Shown here: piece by piece, positions 29,701-37,041 of the stretch
How the letters are laid out: every line of letters begins with the position of its first letter
Position numbering within the stretch: the stretch's first letter is position 1
Made by a program: the position numbers and the translations under genes
Origin: Nevskia sp.
Lineage (GTDB): Bacteria; Pseudomonadota; Gammaproteobacteria; Nevskiales; Nevskiaceae
Length of the DNA stretch: 37,041 nucleotides
Direction of reading: 5' to 3'
Assembly (NCBI GenBank): GCA_016779605.1
Contig: JADHNH010000026.1
Span: 1-37,041 of the forward strand
Notes under the pieces: generated by a model
What the model saw: the letters and a program-made list of their open reading frames with translations, nothing else
What the model was told of the DNA's origin: nothing
Databases searched by the model: none

Positions 29701-31439
29701 GGCTTCAGCGCCGCCGGCAGCGGCGCGGCGGCGGCCACCGTGGTGCCCGGCGCCAGCGGCGCGGGCAGGCTGTCGGGCGGAATCTGCAGCAGCCGTGCGG
29801 CCCCCGCCATGACGCGCGCGAACACCGGCCCGGACACCTGGCCGCCGTAGTAATCGTCGCCGCTGGGGTCGTCGATCATCACCAGGCTGACCAGGCGCGG
29901 GTGCTGCGCCGGCAGCATGCCGATGAACACCGCCTGGTGGTGCCCTTCGAGGTAACTGCCGTTGGCATTCTTGCGCACCGTGCCGGTCTTGCCGGCGACG
30001 CGGTAGCCGGGCACGGCGGCGCGCGCGGCGGTGCCGCCGGCGGCGACCACGCCTTCCAGCAGCGCGCGCACCGCCTGCGCGGTGGCCGGCGACACCACCC
30101 GCTGCGCGGGAATGCTGCGCTCGCGCTTGAGCACGGAAAGCTGCGGCATCAGGCCGTCGTTGGCGATGCCGGCATAGGCGCGCACCAGCTGCAGGGCGTT
30201 GACCGTCAGGCCGTAGCCGTAGGAGGCGGTCGCCGTGGCGATCAGGCCCCAGTCGCTGTAATTGCGCAACACACCGTTAGCCTCACCCGGCAGGCCGGAG
30301 CCGACGGCTTCGCCGACGCCGAACTTCTGGTAGCCGGCCCAGACCGACTCGGCGCCCATGGACAGGCCCACCTTGGCGGCGCCGACATTGCTGGACTTGG
30401 ACAGCAGCAGGCCCAGATCGATCTCGCCGTTGGGGTGGACGTCGTGCACGGTCAGCGCGCCCACCTTGAAATAGCCCGGCCCGGTGTCGATGCGGATGTC
30501 GGGCTTCACCGCGTGCGTCTCCAGGGCCTGCGAGATCAGCAGCGGCTTGATGCTGGAGCCGGGCTCGAAGCTGTCGGCCACGGCGCGGTCGCGCAGGCCG
30601 GCCGAATCGCGGTCGTCCGGCCGGTTGGGGTTGTAGCCGGGCTGGCTGGCCAGGGCCAGGATGTCGCCGCTGGCGGTGTCGGCCACCACGATCAGGCCGC
30701 CCTTGGCGCCGTGCTGCTCCACCGCGCTTTTCAGCTCGCGGTAAGCCAGGTATTGCAGCCGCAGGTCCAGGGTGAGCGTCACGTCCTGCCCGGGCTGCGC
30801 CTCGGTGAAGTCGTCGGTGTCCTCGACCACGTGGCCGGCGCGGTCGCGGATCACCCGGCGCGAGCCGGCGGTGCCGCGCAGCACCGCGTCCTGCGCCGAC
30901 TCGGTGCCTTCCTGGCCCTTGCCGTCGATGTCGCAGAAGCCGACCACGTGGGCGGCGACTTCGCCGGCCGGGTAATAGCGGCGGTACTCGCGCTGCGCGA
31001 ACACGCCCGGCGCGCCCAGCGCCAGGAAGCGCTTGGCCTCGTCAGGGTCGATCTGGCGCTTGAGGTACACGAACTGGCGGTCCGAGCGCTCGCGCAGGAA
31101 GTCGGTGAGCTCCGAGGTGCGCACTTCCAGCAGGCGCGCCATCGCCTCGACGTACGGCGGCGCGTCCAGCAGGTCGGACGGCACCACCCACACCGAGTCC
31201 ACCGGCGCGGACAGCGCCAGCGGCTCGCCGTTGCGGTCGCGGATGGCGCCGCGGTCGGCCTGCAGCGCCACCGTGCGCACCTGGCGCTTGTTGCCCTCGC
31301 GGGTGAGGAAGTCGTTCTCCACCACCTGCAGGTAGAACGCGCGGCCCAGCACCGCCAGCGCGAACACGGCCATCAGGCCGAGCGCGGCGAAGCGGCGCCA
31401 CGCTGCGGGCGGCTCCGCGCGCAGGGTGGTGGCCGCCAT
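29697..31439 (-). CDS. ftsI: Septal transpeptidase FtsI (PBP3)
   Basis: 580 residues. A class B penicillin-binding protein that crosslinks septal peptidoglycan with FtsW. A short cytoplasmic N-terminus, one membrane helix (about 17-36), a pedestal domain (about 55-220) with RGAIRDRNGEPLA, then the transpeptidase domain. Active-site motifs are S295-S-I-K298, S349-S-N351 and K484-T-G486. The C-terminus ends in an Ala/Pro-rich stretch without other motifs. The ATG at 31439 shares a base with the ftsL stop. The stop overlaps the murE start. Confidence 0.97.
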   Translation of the reverse strand: MAATTLRAEPPAAWRRFAALGLMAVFALAVLGRAFYLQVVENDFLTREGNKRQVRTVALQADRGAIRDRNGEPLALSAPVDSVWVVPSDLLDAPPYVEAMARLLEVRTSELTDFLRERSDRQFVYLKRQIDPDEAKRFLALGAPGVFAQREYRRYYPAGEVAAHVVGFCDIDGKGQEGTESAQDAVLRGTAGSRRVIRDRAGHVVEDTDDFTEAQPGQDVTLTLDLRLQYLAYRELKSAVEQHGAKGGLIVVADTASGDILALASQPGYNPNRPDDRDSAGLRDRAVADSFEPGSSIKPLLISQALETHAVKPDIRIDTGPGYFKVGALTVHDVHPNGEIDLGLLLSKSSNVGAAKVGLSMGAESVWAGYQKFGVGEAVGSGLPGEANGVLRNYSDWGLIATATASYGYGLTVNALQLVRAYAGIANDGLMPQLSVLKRERSIPAQRVVSPATAQAVRALLEGVVAAGGTAARAAVPGYRVAGKTGTVRKNANGSYLEGHHQAVFIGMLPAQHPRLVSLVMIDDPSGDDYYGGQVSGPVFARVMAGAARLLQIPPDSLPAPLAPGTTVAAAAPLPAALKP

Positions 31440-31759
31440 CACTGCTTTTGCTCCGGCGGCTTCGGCTCCGGCGGCGCGGCGACGATCTGGTAGTCCTGCG
31501 GGTCGACCATGCCGAACTGGCTGCGCGCCAGCGTGTCGACGCGGCCCTGCTGCGCCAGGGTGGCCTGCTCCAGTTGCAGCTGCGCCGACTCCAGCAGCAG
31601 GCGGGCATGATCCTGCTGCATGTTGTCGAGCTGGGTGGTCAGGTTGCGGTTGTGCTGCTTGACCTGCACCACCGCCACCGCCGAAGCCATCACGGCCAGC
31701 GCCAGGATCAGCGGCAGCAGGGTGCCGCTGCGCGCCGCGCTGCGCGGCTGCGCGCTCAT
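31439..31759 (-). CDS. ftsL: Cell division protein FtsL
   Basis: 106 residues. A small bitopic protein with one membrane helix (about 14-33) followed by a periplasmic coiled coil (about 36-75, heptad-spaced Leu/Gln), then a Pro-rich end. FtsL joins FtsB and FtsQ and signals to FtsWI. The sequence is poorly conserved in this family, so the call rests on size, topology and its fixed place between rsmH and ftsI. It overlaps rsmH (ATGA) and ftsI (TGATG). Confidence 0.92.
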   Translation of the reverse strand: MSAQPRSAARSGTLLPLILALAVMASAVAVVQVKQHNRNLTTQLDNMQQDHARLLLESAQLQLEQATLAQQGRVDTLARSQFGMVDPQDYQIVAAPPEPKPPEQKQ

Positions 31760-32712
31760 TGCACGCGCTCCGCAACGCGCAGCACCGCGCTGCGCGCGCG
31801 CGGGTTGGCGGCCAGCTCCGCCTCGGTCGGGAAAGCGCGCAGAATGCGCTTGAGAGGCGAGAGGGGAGAGGGGAGAGGCGCAAAAGCATCAGCACCGCGG
31901 GTTTTGCCGTTCCGCCTCTCCCCTCTCCCCTCTCCCCTCTCGACCCGTCCCTCGCGGATGAACCGCTTCACCATGCGGTCCTCCAGCGAGTGGAAGCTGA
32001 TCACCGCCAGCCGCCCGCCCGGCGCCAGCACGTCCGGCACCGCCGTCAGCGCCGCTGCCAGCGCGCCGAGCTCGTCGTTGATGAAGATGCGGATGGCCTG
32101 GAAGCTGCGCGTGGCCGGGTGGATGCCGCGGCTGCGCGGGCCCGGCACGGCGGCGATCAGCGCCGCAAGCTGGGCGGTGGTGGCGATCGGCGCCTGCGCG
32201 CGCGCGTCGACGATGCGGCGCGCGATGCGGCGGCTGTTGCGCTCCTCGCCGTAGCGCCACAGCACGTCGGCGATCTCGGCTTCGCCGGCCTGCGCCAGCC
32301 ATTGCGCCGCGGAGCGGCCGGACTGCGGGTCCATGCGCATGTCCAGCGCACCGTCCTGGCTGAAGCTGAAGCCGCGCGCGGCGTCGTCGAATTGCGGGCT
32401 GGAGACGCCGAGGTCCAGCAGCACGCCGTCGACCTTGCCGGCGATGCCGGCCGCCGCCGCGAACGCGCCCAGCTCGGCGAAATTGCGCCGGTGGAAGTGA
32501 AAGCCGGGGGTGTCGCCGAATTCGCGCTGCGCGGCGGCGCCGGCCTGCGGGTCGCGATCCAGGGCGTGCAGCTCGCCGCTGCCGCGCAGCGCCTGCAGGA
32601 TGGCGCGCGCATGGCCGCCGCGGCCGAAGGTGCCGTCCACGTAGGTGCCGCCGGGATGCACCGCGAGCCCGGCCAGTGCTTCCTCGAGCATCACCGGCCG
32701 GTGCGAATCCAT
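31756..32712 (-). CDS. rsmH: 16S rRNA (cytosine1402-N4)-methyltransferase RsmH with an in-frame repeat
   Basis: 318 residues. It N4-methylates C1402 of 16S rRNA. It starts HRPVMLEEAL, has the SAM-binding GTFGRGGHARAIL near residue 27, the LLDLGVSSPQFD segment, the inserted helical domain, ISFHSLEDRMVKRF, and the conserved end NPRARSAVLRVAER. Residues about 258-287, between FIRE-GRV and LKRILRAFPTEAEL, are encoded by a 90-base palindromic heptamer element and read as Arg/Gly/Glu-rich then Pro/Ser/Leu-rich sequence. That segment is variable in the family, so activity is probably kept. GAGG lies 4 bases before the ATG. A 138-base gap without a recognised gene or signal separates it from mraZ. 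Confidence 0.96.
   Translation of the reverse strand: MDSHRPVMLEEALAGLAVHPGGTYVDGTFGRGGHARAILQALRGSGELHALDRDPQAGAAAQREFGDTPGFHFHRRNFAELGAFAAAAGIAGKVDGVLLDLGVSSPQFDDAARGFSFSQDGALDMRMDPQSGRSAAQWLAQAGEAEIADVLWRYGEERNSRRIARRIVDARAQAPIATTAQLAALIAAVPGPRSRGIHPATRSFQAIRIFINDELGALAAALTAVPDVLAPGGRLAVISFHSLEDRMVKRFIREGRVERGEGRGERRNGKTRGADAFAPLPSPLSPLKRILRAFPTEAELAANPRARSAVLRVAERVQ
31852..31941. repeat. Inverted heptamer element F inside rsmH
   Basis: Left units: gagaggc 31852, gagaggg 31859, gagaggg 31866 and gagaggc 31873 (to 31879). Right units: gcctctc 31914, then ccctctc at 31921, 31928 and 31935 (to 31941). The 28-base arms are complementary at 27 of 28 positions. The 34-base core has an inner gcaaaa/ttttgc pair (31880-31885 / 31902-31907). 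Total length 90 bases, 30 codons, with no stop in the rsmH frame. Confidence 0.9.
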
Positions 32713-32850
32713 CGCCTCAGCCGTCCTGGCGGCGTCGCCGCGCAAGGCTTGCCGTTCGGCCCTGCGCGGACGGGCGAAGCGGATCGCGGGAACAGTCCCC
32801 CGCATCAAACAGGACGGAGCGGACCTTTGCAGGAGCATGGCGCGTCTCCA

Positions 32851-33279
32851 TCAAATTTCGAGTGCGGCAAATGCGTCGGCGTAGCTGACCTGGCCTTCGA
32901 GATTGGACGCCGCCCAGGCCGCTTCCGGCCACAGCTCGAAATGGTCGATCTGCCCGACCAGCACCACGTCGCTGCCCAGTCCCTTGGCTTCGCGCAGCAG
33001 GGTCGGCACGTTGACCCGGCCCTGCGCATCCAGCTCCGACTCCACCGCGTTGCCGACGAACAGCCGCTGCATCTGCACGCGCTTGGGCCGGTCGCGGATC
33101 TTGAGGATGGCCTCGGCGATGCGGCGGAACACCGGCGAGGGATAGATCTCCACGCACTCCGGGCCCAGCGTGATGGCGATCTGCTTGCCATATTCGTCGG
33201 ACAGCTGCGAGCGCACGCGCGAGGGGATCGCCAGGCGCCCCTTGTTGTCGATCGTCAGCTTGTGCGTGCCGGAAAACAT
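32851..33279 (-). CDS. mraZ: Transcriptional regulator MraZ
   Basis: 142 residues. Two SpoVT/AbrB-like halves, each with the conserved loop-strand: DNKGRLAIPSRVR near residue 12 and DAQGRVNVPTLLR near 88. MraZ forms ring oligomers and binds repeated boxes at its own promoter to control the dcw operon, repressing in E. coli. The ATG at 33279 matches the family start MF.G.H.L.ID and is preceded by AAGGG; the longer upstream frame from a GTG is not family-like. Five MraZ-box-like repeats lie about 85-130 bases upstream over a sigma-70-like promoter. Confidence 0.97.
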   Translation of the reverse strand: MFSGTHKLTIDNKGRLAIPSRVRSQLSDEYGKQIAITLGPECVEIYPSPVFRRIAEAILKIRDRPKRVQMQRLFVGNAVESELDAQGRVNVPTLLREAKGLGSDVVLVGQIDHFELWPEAAWAASNLEGQVSYADAFAALEI

Positions 33280-33362
33280 GCGCCCTTGACCCGAGAACCC
33301 CTTATTTGCCGCCGCCGATGCCGAAAACCGCTGCCGGATGAGCCAAAAGGGAGAATCCTCCA

Positions 33363-33407
33363 CCCACTCTGCTCCCTAATGTCCCACTATAATCCACAAC
33401 ATTCCAC
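33363..33407 (-). promoter_or_regulatory. Array of five MraZ boxes
   Basis: On the minus strand, GTGGA (33403-33407), GTGGA (33393-33397), GTGGG (33383-33387), AGGGA (33373-33377) and GTGGG (33363-33367) are spaced exactly 10 bases apart, one helical turn. This matches the known MraZ operator form (TGGG-type repeats with 5-base spacers), but with five units instead of the three or so in E. coli. They cover the promoter and the start of the transcript. Confidence 0.8.
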
Positions 33408-33414
33408 CCCGCAA
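33386..33414 (-). promoter_or_regulatory. Candidate main promoter of the dcw cluster (Pmra)
   Basis: On the minus strand, TTGCGG (33414-33409), a 17-base spacer and TATAGT (33391-33386; 5 of 6 against TATAAT). The predicted start is near 33379, giving a leader of about 100 bases before mraZ. MraZ boxes overlap spacer, -10 and start, consistent with repression by occlusion. Confidence 0.6.
33390..33398 (+). promoter_or_regulatory. Near-consensus DnaA box in the dcw promoter
   Basis: TAATCCACA, 8 of 9 to the DnaA box TTATCCACA. It overlaps the -10 element and an MraZ box. Binding is inferred only. Confidence 0.35.
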
Positions 33415-33470
33415 GGATTTCCAGGATTGAAATTCCTGTGCAGACAAAGGCTTATGCGAATCCCGGCGGG

Positions 33471-33479
33471 ATATCCACA
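33471..33479 (+). promoter_or_regulatory. Second near-consensus DnaA box upstream of the dcw promoter
   Basis: ATATCCACA, 8 of 9 to TTATCCACA, 81 bases from the first and in the same orientation, in the mraZ-hisG divergent region (33280-33659). The rest of that 380-base region holds no gene; I see only a weak palindrome around aggattgaaattcct (33424-33437). Confidence 0.35.
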
Positions 33480-33644
33480 AGCACGTAAAAACAGTGGCTT
33501 AGCGGCGGTACCTCATGTGACGCGCGGACGTTCCGGCAGGCCGCCGCGGCGCTCCCAGGCGATGCGGATTCCCCACCGCGCTCCACCTTCGGCCTGGGCG
33601 GCCCGAAACATCGCTGTCGCAGCCGGTGCGGCGTCGCGGCGGGT

Positions 33645-33650
33645 TAAAAT
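33645..33650 (+). promoter_or_regulatory. Candidate -10 element of hisG, leaderless arrangement
   Basis: TAAAAT nine bases before the hisG ATG, so transcription would begin at or within a few bases of the start codon. No Shine-Dalgarno sequence precedes the ATG. No good -35 is visible. Confidence 0.45.
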
Positions 33651-33659
33651 CGCGCCGCA

Positions 33660-34307
33660 ATGACTCCCCTGACTCTGGCCCTGTCCAAGGGCCGCATCCT
33701 CGAAGACTGCGCGGCCCTGCTGGCCGCGGTGGGCGTGACCCCGTCCGGCGACGCCGAGCGCCTGCTGCGGCTGCCCACCGCCGACCCCGGCGTGGACGTA
33801 CTGGTGATCCGCCCGACCGACGTGCCCACCTACGTGGAGCACGGCGCCGCCGACCTGGGCGTGGTCGGCAAGGACATCCTCCTGGAGCACGGCGGCGCGG
33901 CGCTGTACGAGCCGCTGGACCTGCGCTTCGCCCGCTGCCGCCTGTCGGTGGCGGCCAAGAAGGACTGGATCGCGCGCGGCGGCATGGCCGCCCTCGGCGC
34001 GCGGCGCATGCGCGTGGCCACCAAGTACCCCAACGTGACGCGCGAGCACTTCGCCAGGCGCGGCGAGCAGGTGGAGATCATCAAGCTGTACGGCTCGATG
34101 GAGCTGGCGCCGCTGGTGGGCCTGTCGGACGTGATCGTGGACCTGGTCGCCAGCGGCAACACCCTGCGCGCCAACGGCCTGGCCGAGATCGAGGTGATCG
34201 TCGAGTCCAGCGCCCGGCTGGTGGTGAACAAGGCGGCGATGAAGATGAAGCACGCAGCCATCCGCGCGCTGCTGGAGCGGTTCGCGCAGGCGGTCGCCGG
34301 TGGCTGA
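33660..34307 (+). CDS. hisG: ATP phosphoribosyltransferase, short form (HisG)
   Basis: 215 residues. It catalyses the first step of histidine synthesis, joining ATP and PRPP. It has LALSKGRIL at the N-terminus, the [10 protein letters not shown] segment, and the PRPP-binding loop [10 protein letters not shown] near 165. The C-terminal regulatory domain of long-form HisG (about 300 residues) is absent, so it should need the HisZ regulatory subunit, which is not in this window. The ATG at 33660 directly matches the family start. The stop overlaps the hisD GTG by 8 bases. Confidence 0.95.
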   Translation: MTPLTLALSKGRILEDCAALLAAVGVTPSGDAERLLRLPTADPGVDVLVIRPTDVPTYVEHGAADLGVVGKDILLEHGGAALYEPLDLRFARCRLSVAAKKDWIARGGMAALGARRMRVATKYPNVTREHFARRGEQVEIIKLYGSMELAPLVGLSDVIVDLVASGNTLRANGLAEIEVIVESSARLVVNKAAMKMKHAAIRALLERFAQAVAGG

Positions 34308-35601
34308 GCTGACGCTGCGCCGGCTCGACAGCCGCGCCGCCGGCTTCGAGGCCGCGCTCGGCGCGCTGCTGGAGCGCACGCCGGACACCGATGCGCGCGT
34401 GGTGCAGGCCGCGGCCGGCATCGTCGAGGCGGTGCGCACGCGCGGCGACGCGGCGCTGCTGGAGTTCACCAACCGCTTCGACCGCCGCGCGGTGCGCGCC
34501 GCGGCGGAGCTGGAGATCGGCCCGGCGCAGCGCCGCGCGGCCTGGGACAGCCTGCCGGCGGACCTGCGCCAGGCGCTGGAAACCGCGGCGGCGCGCATCC
34601 GCACCTACGCCGCGCGCCAGCAGCTGCAAGGCTGGGAGTTCACTGACGCGCAGGGCAACGTCCTGGGCCAGCGGGTGACGCCGCTGGAGCGCGCCGGCAT
34701 CTACGTGCCGGGCGGCAAGGCCGCCTACCCCTCCAGCGTGCTGATGAACGCCATCCCGGCGCAGGTGGCCGGCGTCGGCGAGATCGTCATGGCGGTGCCG
34801 GCGCCGGACGGCGAGCTGAACCCGGTGGTGCTGGGCGCGGCGCACCTGGGCGGCGTGCACCGCGTGTTCACCGTCGGCGGCGCCCAGGCGGTGGCAGCGC
34901 TGGCCTACGGCACCGCGACGGTGCCGGCGGTGGACAAGATCGTCGGCCCCGGCAACGCCTACGTGGCGGCGGCCAAGCGGCTGGTGTTCGGCCGCGTCGG
35001 CATCGATGCCATCGCCGGGCCTTCCGAGATCGTGGTGGTGTGCGACGGCGCCACCGATCCCGGCTGGATCGCCATGGACCTGTTCTCGCAGGCCGAGCAC
35101 GACGAGGAGGCGCAGTCGATCCTGATCAGCCCGGACCGCGCGTTCCTGGATGGCGTCGCCGCGGCGATGGCGCGGCGCATCGAGGGCCTGCCGCGCGCCG
35201 CCATCGTGCGCGCCTCGCTGGCCGGGCGCGGCGCGCTGATCGCGGTGGCGGACCTGGGCGAGGCCATCGCCATCGCCAACCGCATTGCCCCCGAGCACCT
35301 GGAGCTGTCGGTGGCGCAGCCGCGCCAGTGGCTGCCGCAGGTGCGCCACGCCGGCGCGGTGTTCCTCGGCCGGCACACGCCGGAGGCGTTCGGCGACTAT
35401 TGCGCCGGCCCCAACCACGTGCTCCCCACCAGCCGCGCCGCGCGCTTTTCCAGTCCCCTGGGCGTATACGAATTCCAGAAGCGCACCAGCCTGATCGAAT
35501 GCTCGCCGCAGGGCGCAGCCAGCCTGGCGCCGGTCGCCGGCCGCCTGGCCGACGCCGAAGGGCTGCAAGCGCATGCCGCGAGTGCGCGCGATCGTGGATG
35601 A
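34300..35601 (+). CDS. hisD: Histidinol dehydrogenase HisD
   Basis: 433 residues. A zinc enzyme that oxidises histidinol to histidine in two NAD-dependent steps. Visible are [46 protein letters not shown], the [15 protein letters not shown] region, the [11 protein letters not shown] metal ligands, the catalytic pair E332-H333 in RIAPEHLEL, and GPNHVLPTS. The start is GTG at 34300, overlapping hisG by 8 bases, so the two are co-translated. The usual next gene hisC is missing; an MFS gene begins 24 bases after the stop. Confidence 0.96.
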   Translation: MAELTLRRLDSRAAGFEAALGALLERTPDTDARVVQAAAGIVEAVRTRGDAALLEFTNRFDRRAVRAAAELEIGPAQRRAAWDSLPADLRQALETAAARIRTYAARQQLQGWEFTDAQGNVLGQRVTPLERAGIYVPGGKAAYPSSVLMNAIPAQVAGVGEIVMAVPAPDGELNPVVLGAAHLGGVHRVFTVGGAQAVAALAYGTATVPAVDKIVGPGNAYVAAAKRLVFGRVGIDAIAGPSEIVVVCDGATDPGWIAMDLFSQAEHDEEAQSILISPDRAFLDGVAAAMARRIEGLPRAAIVRASLAGRGALIAVADLGEAIAIANRIAPEHLELSVAQPRQWLPQVRHAGAVFLGRHTPEAFGDYCAGPNHVLPTSRAARFSSPLGVYEFQKRTSLIECSPQGAASLAPVAGRLADAEGLQAHAASARDRG

Positions 35602-35625
35602 GTCCGTGAGGGGCAAGGCGCGGCC

Positions 35626-36861
35626 GTGAACCCGCTCAAGCGCTTCGCCGAACTGACCGGCGCGCAGCGCCATGCGTTCCTGGCGTCGCTGGGCGGCTGG
35701 TCGCTCGACGCCTTCGACTTCTTCATCTTCATCTTCTGCATCAAGGCGATCGGCGCCGACTTCCACAGCGACATCAAGTCGGTCACGGAAGGCACCTTCC
35801 TGACCCTGGCGATGCGGCCGGCCGGCGCGCTGTTCTTCGGCTGGCTGGCGGAAAAATACGGGCGCCGCCCGATCCTGATGATCAACGTGCTCAGCTACTC
35901 GGCGTTCGAGCTGGCCTCGGCCGCCGCGCCGAACCTGGCGACCCTGCTGGTGCTGCGTGCGCTGTTCGGCTTCGCCATGGGCGGCGAGTGGGGCGTGGGC
36001 GCGGCGCTGGCGCTGGAGACCCTGCCGGCCAAGGGCCGCGGCTTTTTCTCCGGGCTGCTGCAGGAGGGCTACGTGATCGGCTTCCTGCTGGCCTCGATCG
36101 CATTCTGGCTGGCGTTCGACCACGTCGGCTGGCGCGGCATGTTCGTCATCGGCGCCGTGCCGGCGCTGCTGGTTTTTTACATCCGCCGCAACGTCGCCGA
36201 ATCGCCGAGCTGGGCCGCGGGGGCGCACGCGCGCCGCGCGTCGATCGGCGAGCTGTGGGCGGCGGTCACCGCCAACCTGCCGCTGCTGCTCTACATGGTG
36301 CTGCTGATGGCCTGCTTCAACGCCTTCAGCCACGGCTCGCAGGACCTGTATCCGCCGTTCCTGCAGGTGCAGCATCATTTCGACACCGGCACCACCAGCC
36401 GGCTCGCCATCGTCATGAACCTGGGCGCGCTGTGCGGCGGCATTTTCTTCGGCACCGTGTCCGAGCGGCTCGGGCGCCGGCGCAGCATCGCCCTGGCCGC
36501 GCTGCTGGCCTTGCCGATGATCCCGCTATGGGCCTTCTCGGCGACGCCGCTGCTGCTGGCGGCCGGCGGCTTCCTCATGCAGTTCATGGTGCAAGGCGCC
36601 TGGGGCATCGTGCCGGCGCACCTGAACGAGCTGTCGCCGTCCGCGGTGCGCGCGATCCTGCCGGGCTTTGCCTACCAGCTCGGCAATTTCGTCATGTCCA
36701 GGCTGTCGCCGCTGCAGGCCGGCTTCGCCGAGGCGCACGGCAACGACTACGGGATCATGCTGGCCTGGACCATCGGCGTCGTGGCGCTGGTGCTGTCGGT
36801 GGTGACGTTGCTCGGCCCGGAAGCCCGCAACGTGAACCTGGCGAACCGCGAGGGCGCCTGA
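35626..36861 (+). CDS. Major facilitator superfamily transporter (carboxylate/sialate-porter-like)
   Basis: 411 residues with twelve hydrophobic segments in two halves. The loop 2-3 signature reads GWLAEKYGRRP near residue 65 and recurs as GTVSERLGRRRS in the second half. The N-terminal GWSLDAFDFFIF and the FAMGGEWGVGAALALE segment in helix 4 resemble proton-coupled carboxylate transporters of the lactate/pyruvate and sialate branches. The substrate cannot be read. The start is a GTG at 35626 with AAGG upstream. It lies 24 bases after hisD on the same strand and may be co-transcribed, but it has no evident link to histidine synthesis. Confidence 0.82.
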   Translation: MNPLKRFAELTGAQRHAFLASLGGWSLDAFDFFIFIFCIKAIGADFHSDIKSVTEGTFLTLAMRPAGALFFGWLAEKYGRRPILMINVLSYSAFELASAAAPNLATLLVLRALFGFAMGGEWGVGAALALETLPAKGRGFFSGLLQEGYVIGFLLASIAFWLAFDHVGWRGMFVIGAVPALLVFYIRRNVAESPSWAAGAHARRASIGELWAAVTANLPLLLYMVLLMACFNAFSHGSQDLYPPFLQVQHHFDTGTTSRLAIVMNLGALCGGIFFGTVSERLGRRRSIALAALLALPMIPLWAFSATPLLLAAGGFLMQFMVQGAWGIVPAHLNELSPSAVRAILPGFAYQLGNFVMSRLSPLQAGFAEAHGNDYGIMLAWTIGVVALVLSVVTLLGPEARNVNLANREGA

Positions 36862-36923
36862 GCAAGCGCCCGATCCCGTCCGGGCGACGAGCGTGCAGCG
36901 GCCCGTAGATACCGTCTCTCCGG

Positions 36924-37041
36924 TCAAATGATTTTGGTGACGAGCTGGGGGTTGAAGTCGGCCTGGTGCTTGAGCATGCCGAAGGCGATGTGGAGGAGGC
37001 GGCGCATTAAGGCGCCCAGGGCCGACATTTTGGTTTTGCCG
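36924..37041 (-). mobile_element. 3' end of an IS110-family transposase (runs off the window)
   Basis: Translating the minus strand from the window end to the TGA at 36926-36924 gives about 38 residues. They include KTKMSALGALMRRLLHIAFG and a following NPQLVTKII end. This is the C-terminal helix typical of IS110/IS116 transposases, which carry the serine-like C-terminal domain. Only the gene's end is visible, so intactness is unknown. No terminal inverted repeat is evident, as expected since most IS110 elements lack them. It lies 62 bases from the MFS stop, tail to tail. Confidence 0.75.

Noticed and set aside
32713-32850. Extended RsmH start or a small gene in the mraZ-rsmH gap
   Set aside because: An in-frame upstream ATG exists, but RsmH family proteins begin at HRPVML and the ATG at 32712 has a ribosome site. 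No other coding signal was seen.
33280-33363. MraZ start at the upstream GTG (33363)
   Set aside because: The extra 28 residues do not belong to the family, and the GTG lies inside the operator array close to the predicted transcript start.

Overview
The window is GC-rich chromosomal DNA from a gammaproteobacterium. It suggests the Xanthomonadales/Nevskiales neighbourhood, but I cannot name a genus. The clues are zapD and yacG beside pilBCD-coaE, a Nudix-ThiE fusion next to argJ-secA, dciA between secA and lpxC, a complete mraZ-to-lpxC cluster, and meso-DAP-type MurE. HisG is the short, HisZ-dependent form. No rRNA, tRNA or CRISPR array was seen.

Layout. 1-924: a membrane-anchored family 2 glycosyltransferase on the minus strand, ending at a perfect hairpin. 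925-1317: a promoter region with overlapping sigma-70-like and sigma-54-like sites. 1318-6997 (plus): pilB, pilC, pilD, coaE, zapD, yacG. 7013-13248 (minus): the Nudix-ThiE gene, argJ, secA and an M23 peptidase. 13290-13643 (plus): dciA. 13734-33279 (minus): the division and cell-wall (dcw) cluster, transcribed mraZ, rsmH, ftsL, ftsI, murE, murF, mraY, murD, ftsW, murG, murC, murB, ddlB, ftsQ, ftsA, ftsZ, lpxC. 33660-36861 (plus): hisG, hisD and an MFS transporter. 36924-37041: the 3' end of an IS110-family transposase.

How the genes work together. The dcw genes build lipid II (MurB-F, MraY, MurG, Ddl), polymerise and crosslink it at the septum (FtsW, FtsI, FtsL, FtsQ), and position the ring (FtsZ, FtsA, with ZapD encoded nearby). 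LpxC commits carbon to lipid A, SecA drives export, and the M23 protein probably acts on peptidoglycan. From rsmH to ftsA almost every stop codon overlaps the next start (ATGA, TGATG or GTGA). The breaks are the mraY-murD gap, which is filled by a repeat element, and the ftsW-murG junction, which carries a degenerate copy of the murG 5' end. After ftsA a 94-base gap with a hairpin precedes ftsZ.

Most unusual content. A family of short inverted elements recurs through the minus-strand block. Each has arms made of about four tandem 7-base units (form GGnAnnn or its complement) around a short hairpin core. The architecture is kept while the heptamer sequence differs from site to site. Copies or remnants lie between argJ and secA, between secA and the M23 gene, between mraY and murD, at the 3' end of murB, and inside the reading frames of the essential genes murD and rsmH. 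The rsmH copy is exactly 90 bases and adds 30 in-frame codons. The mraZ promoter carries five MraZ-box-like repeats at exact 10-base spacing and two near-consensus DnaA boxes.
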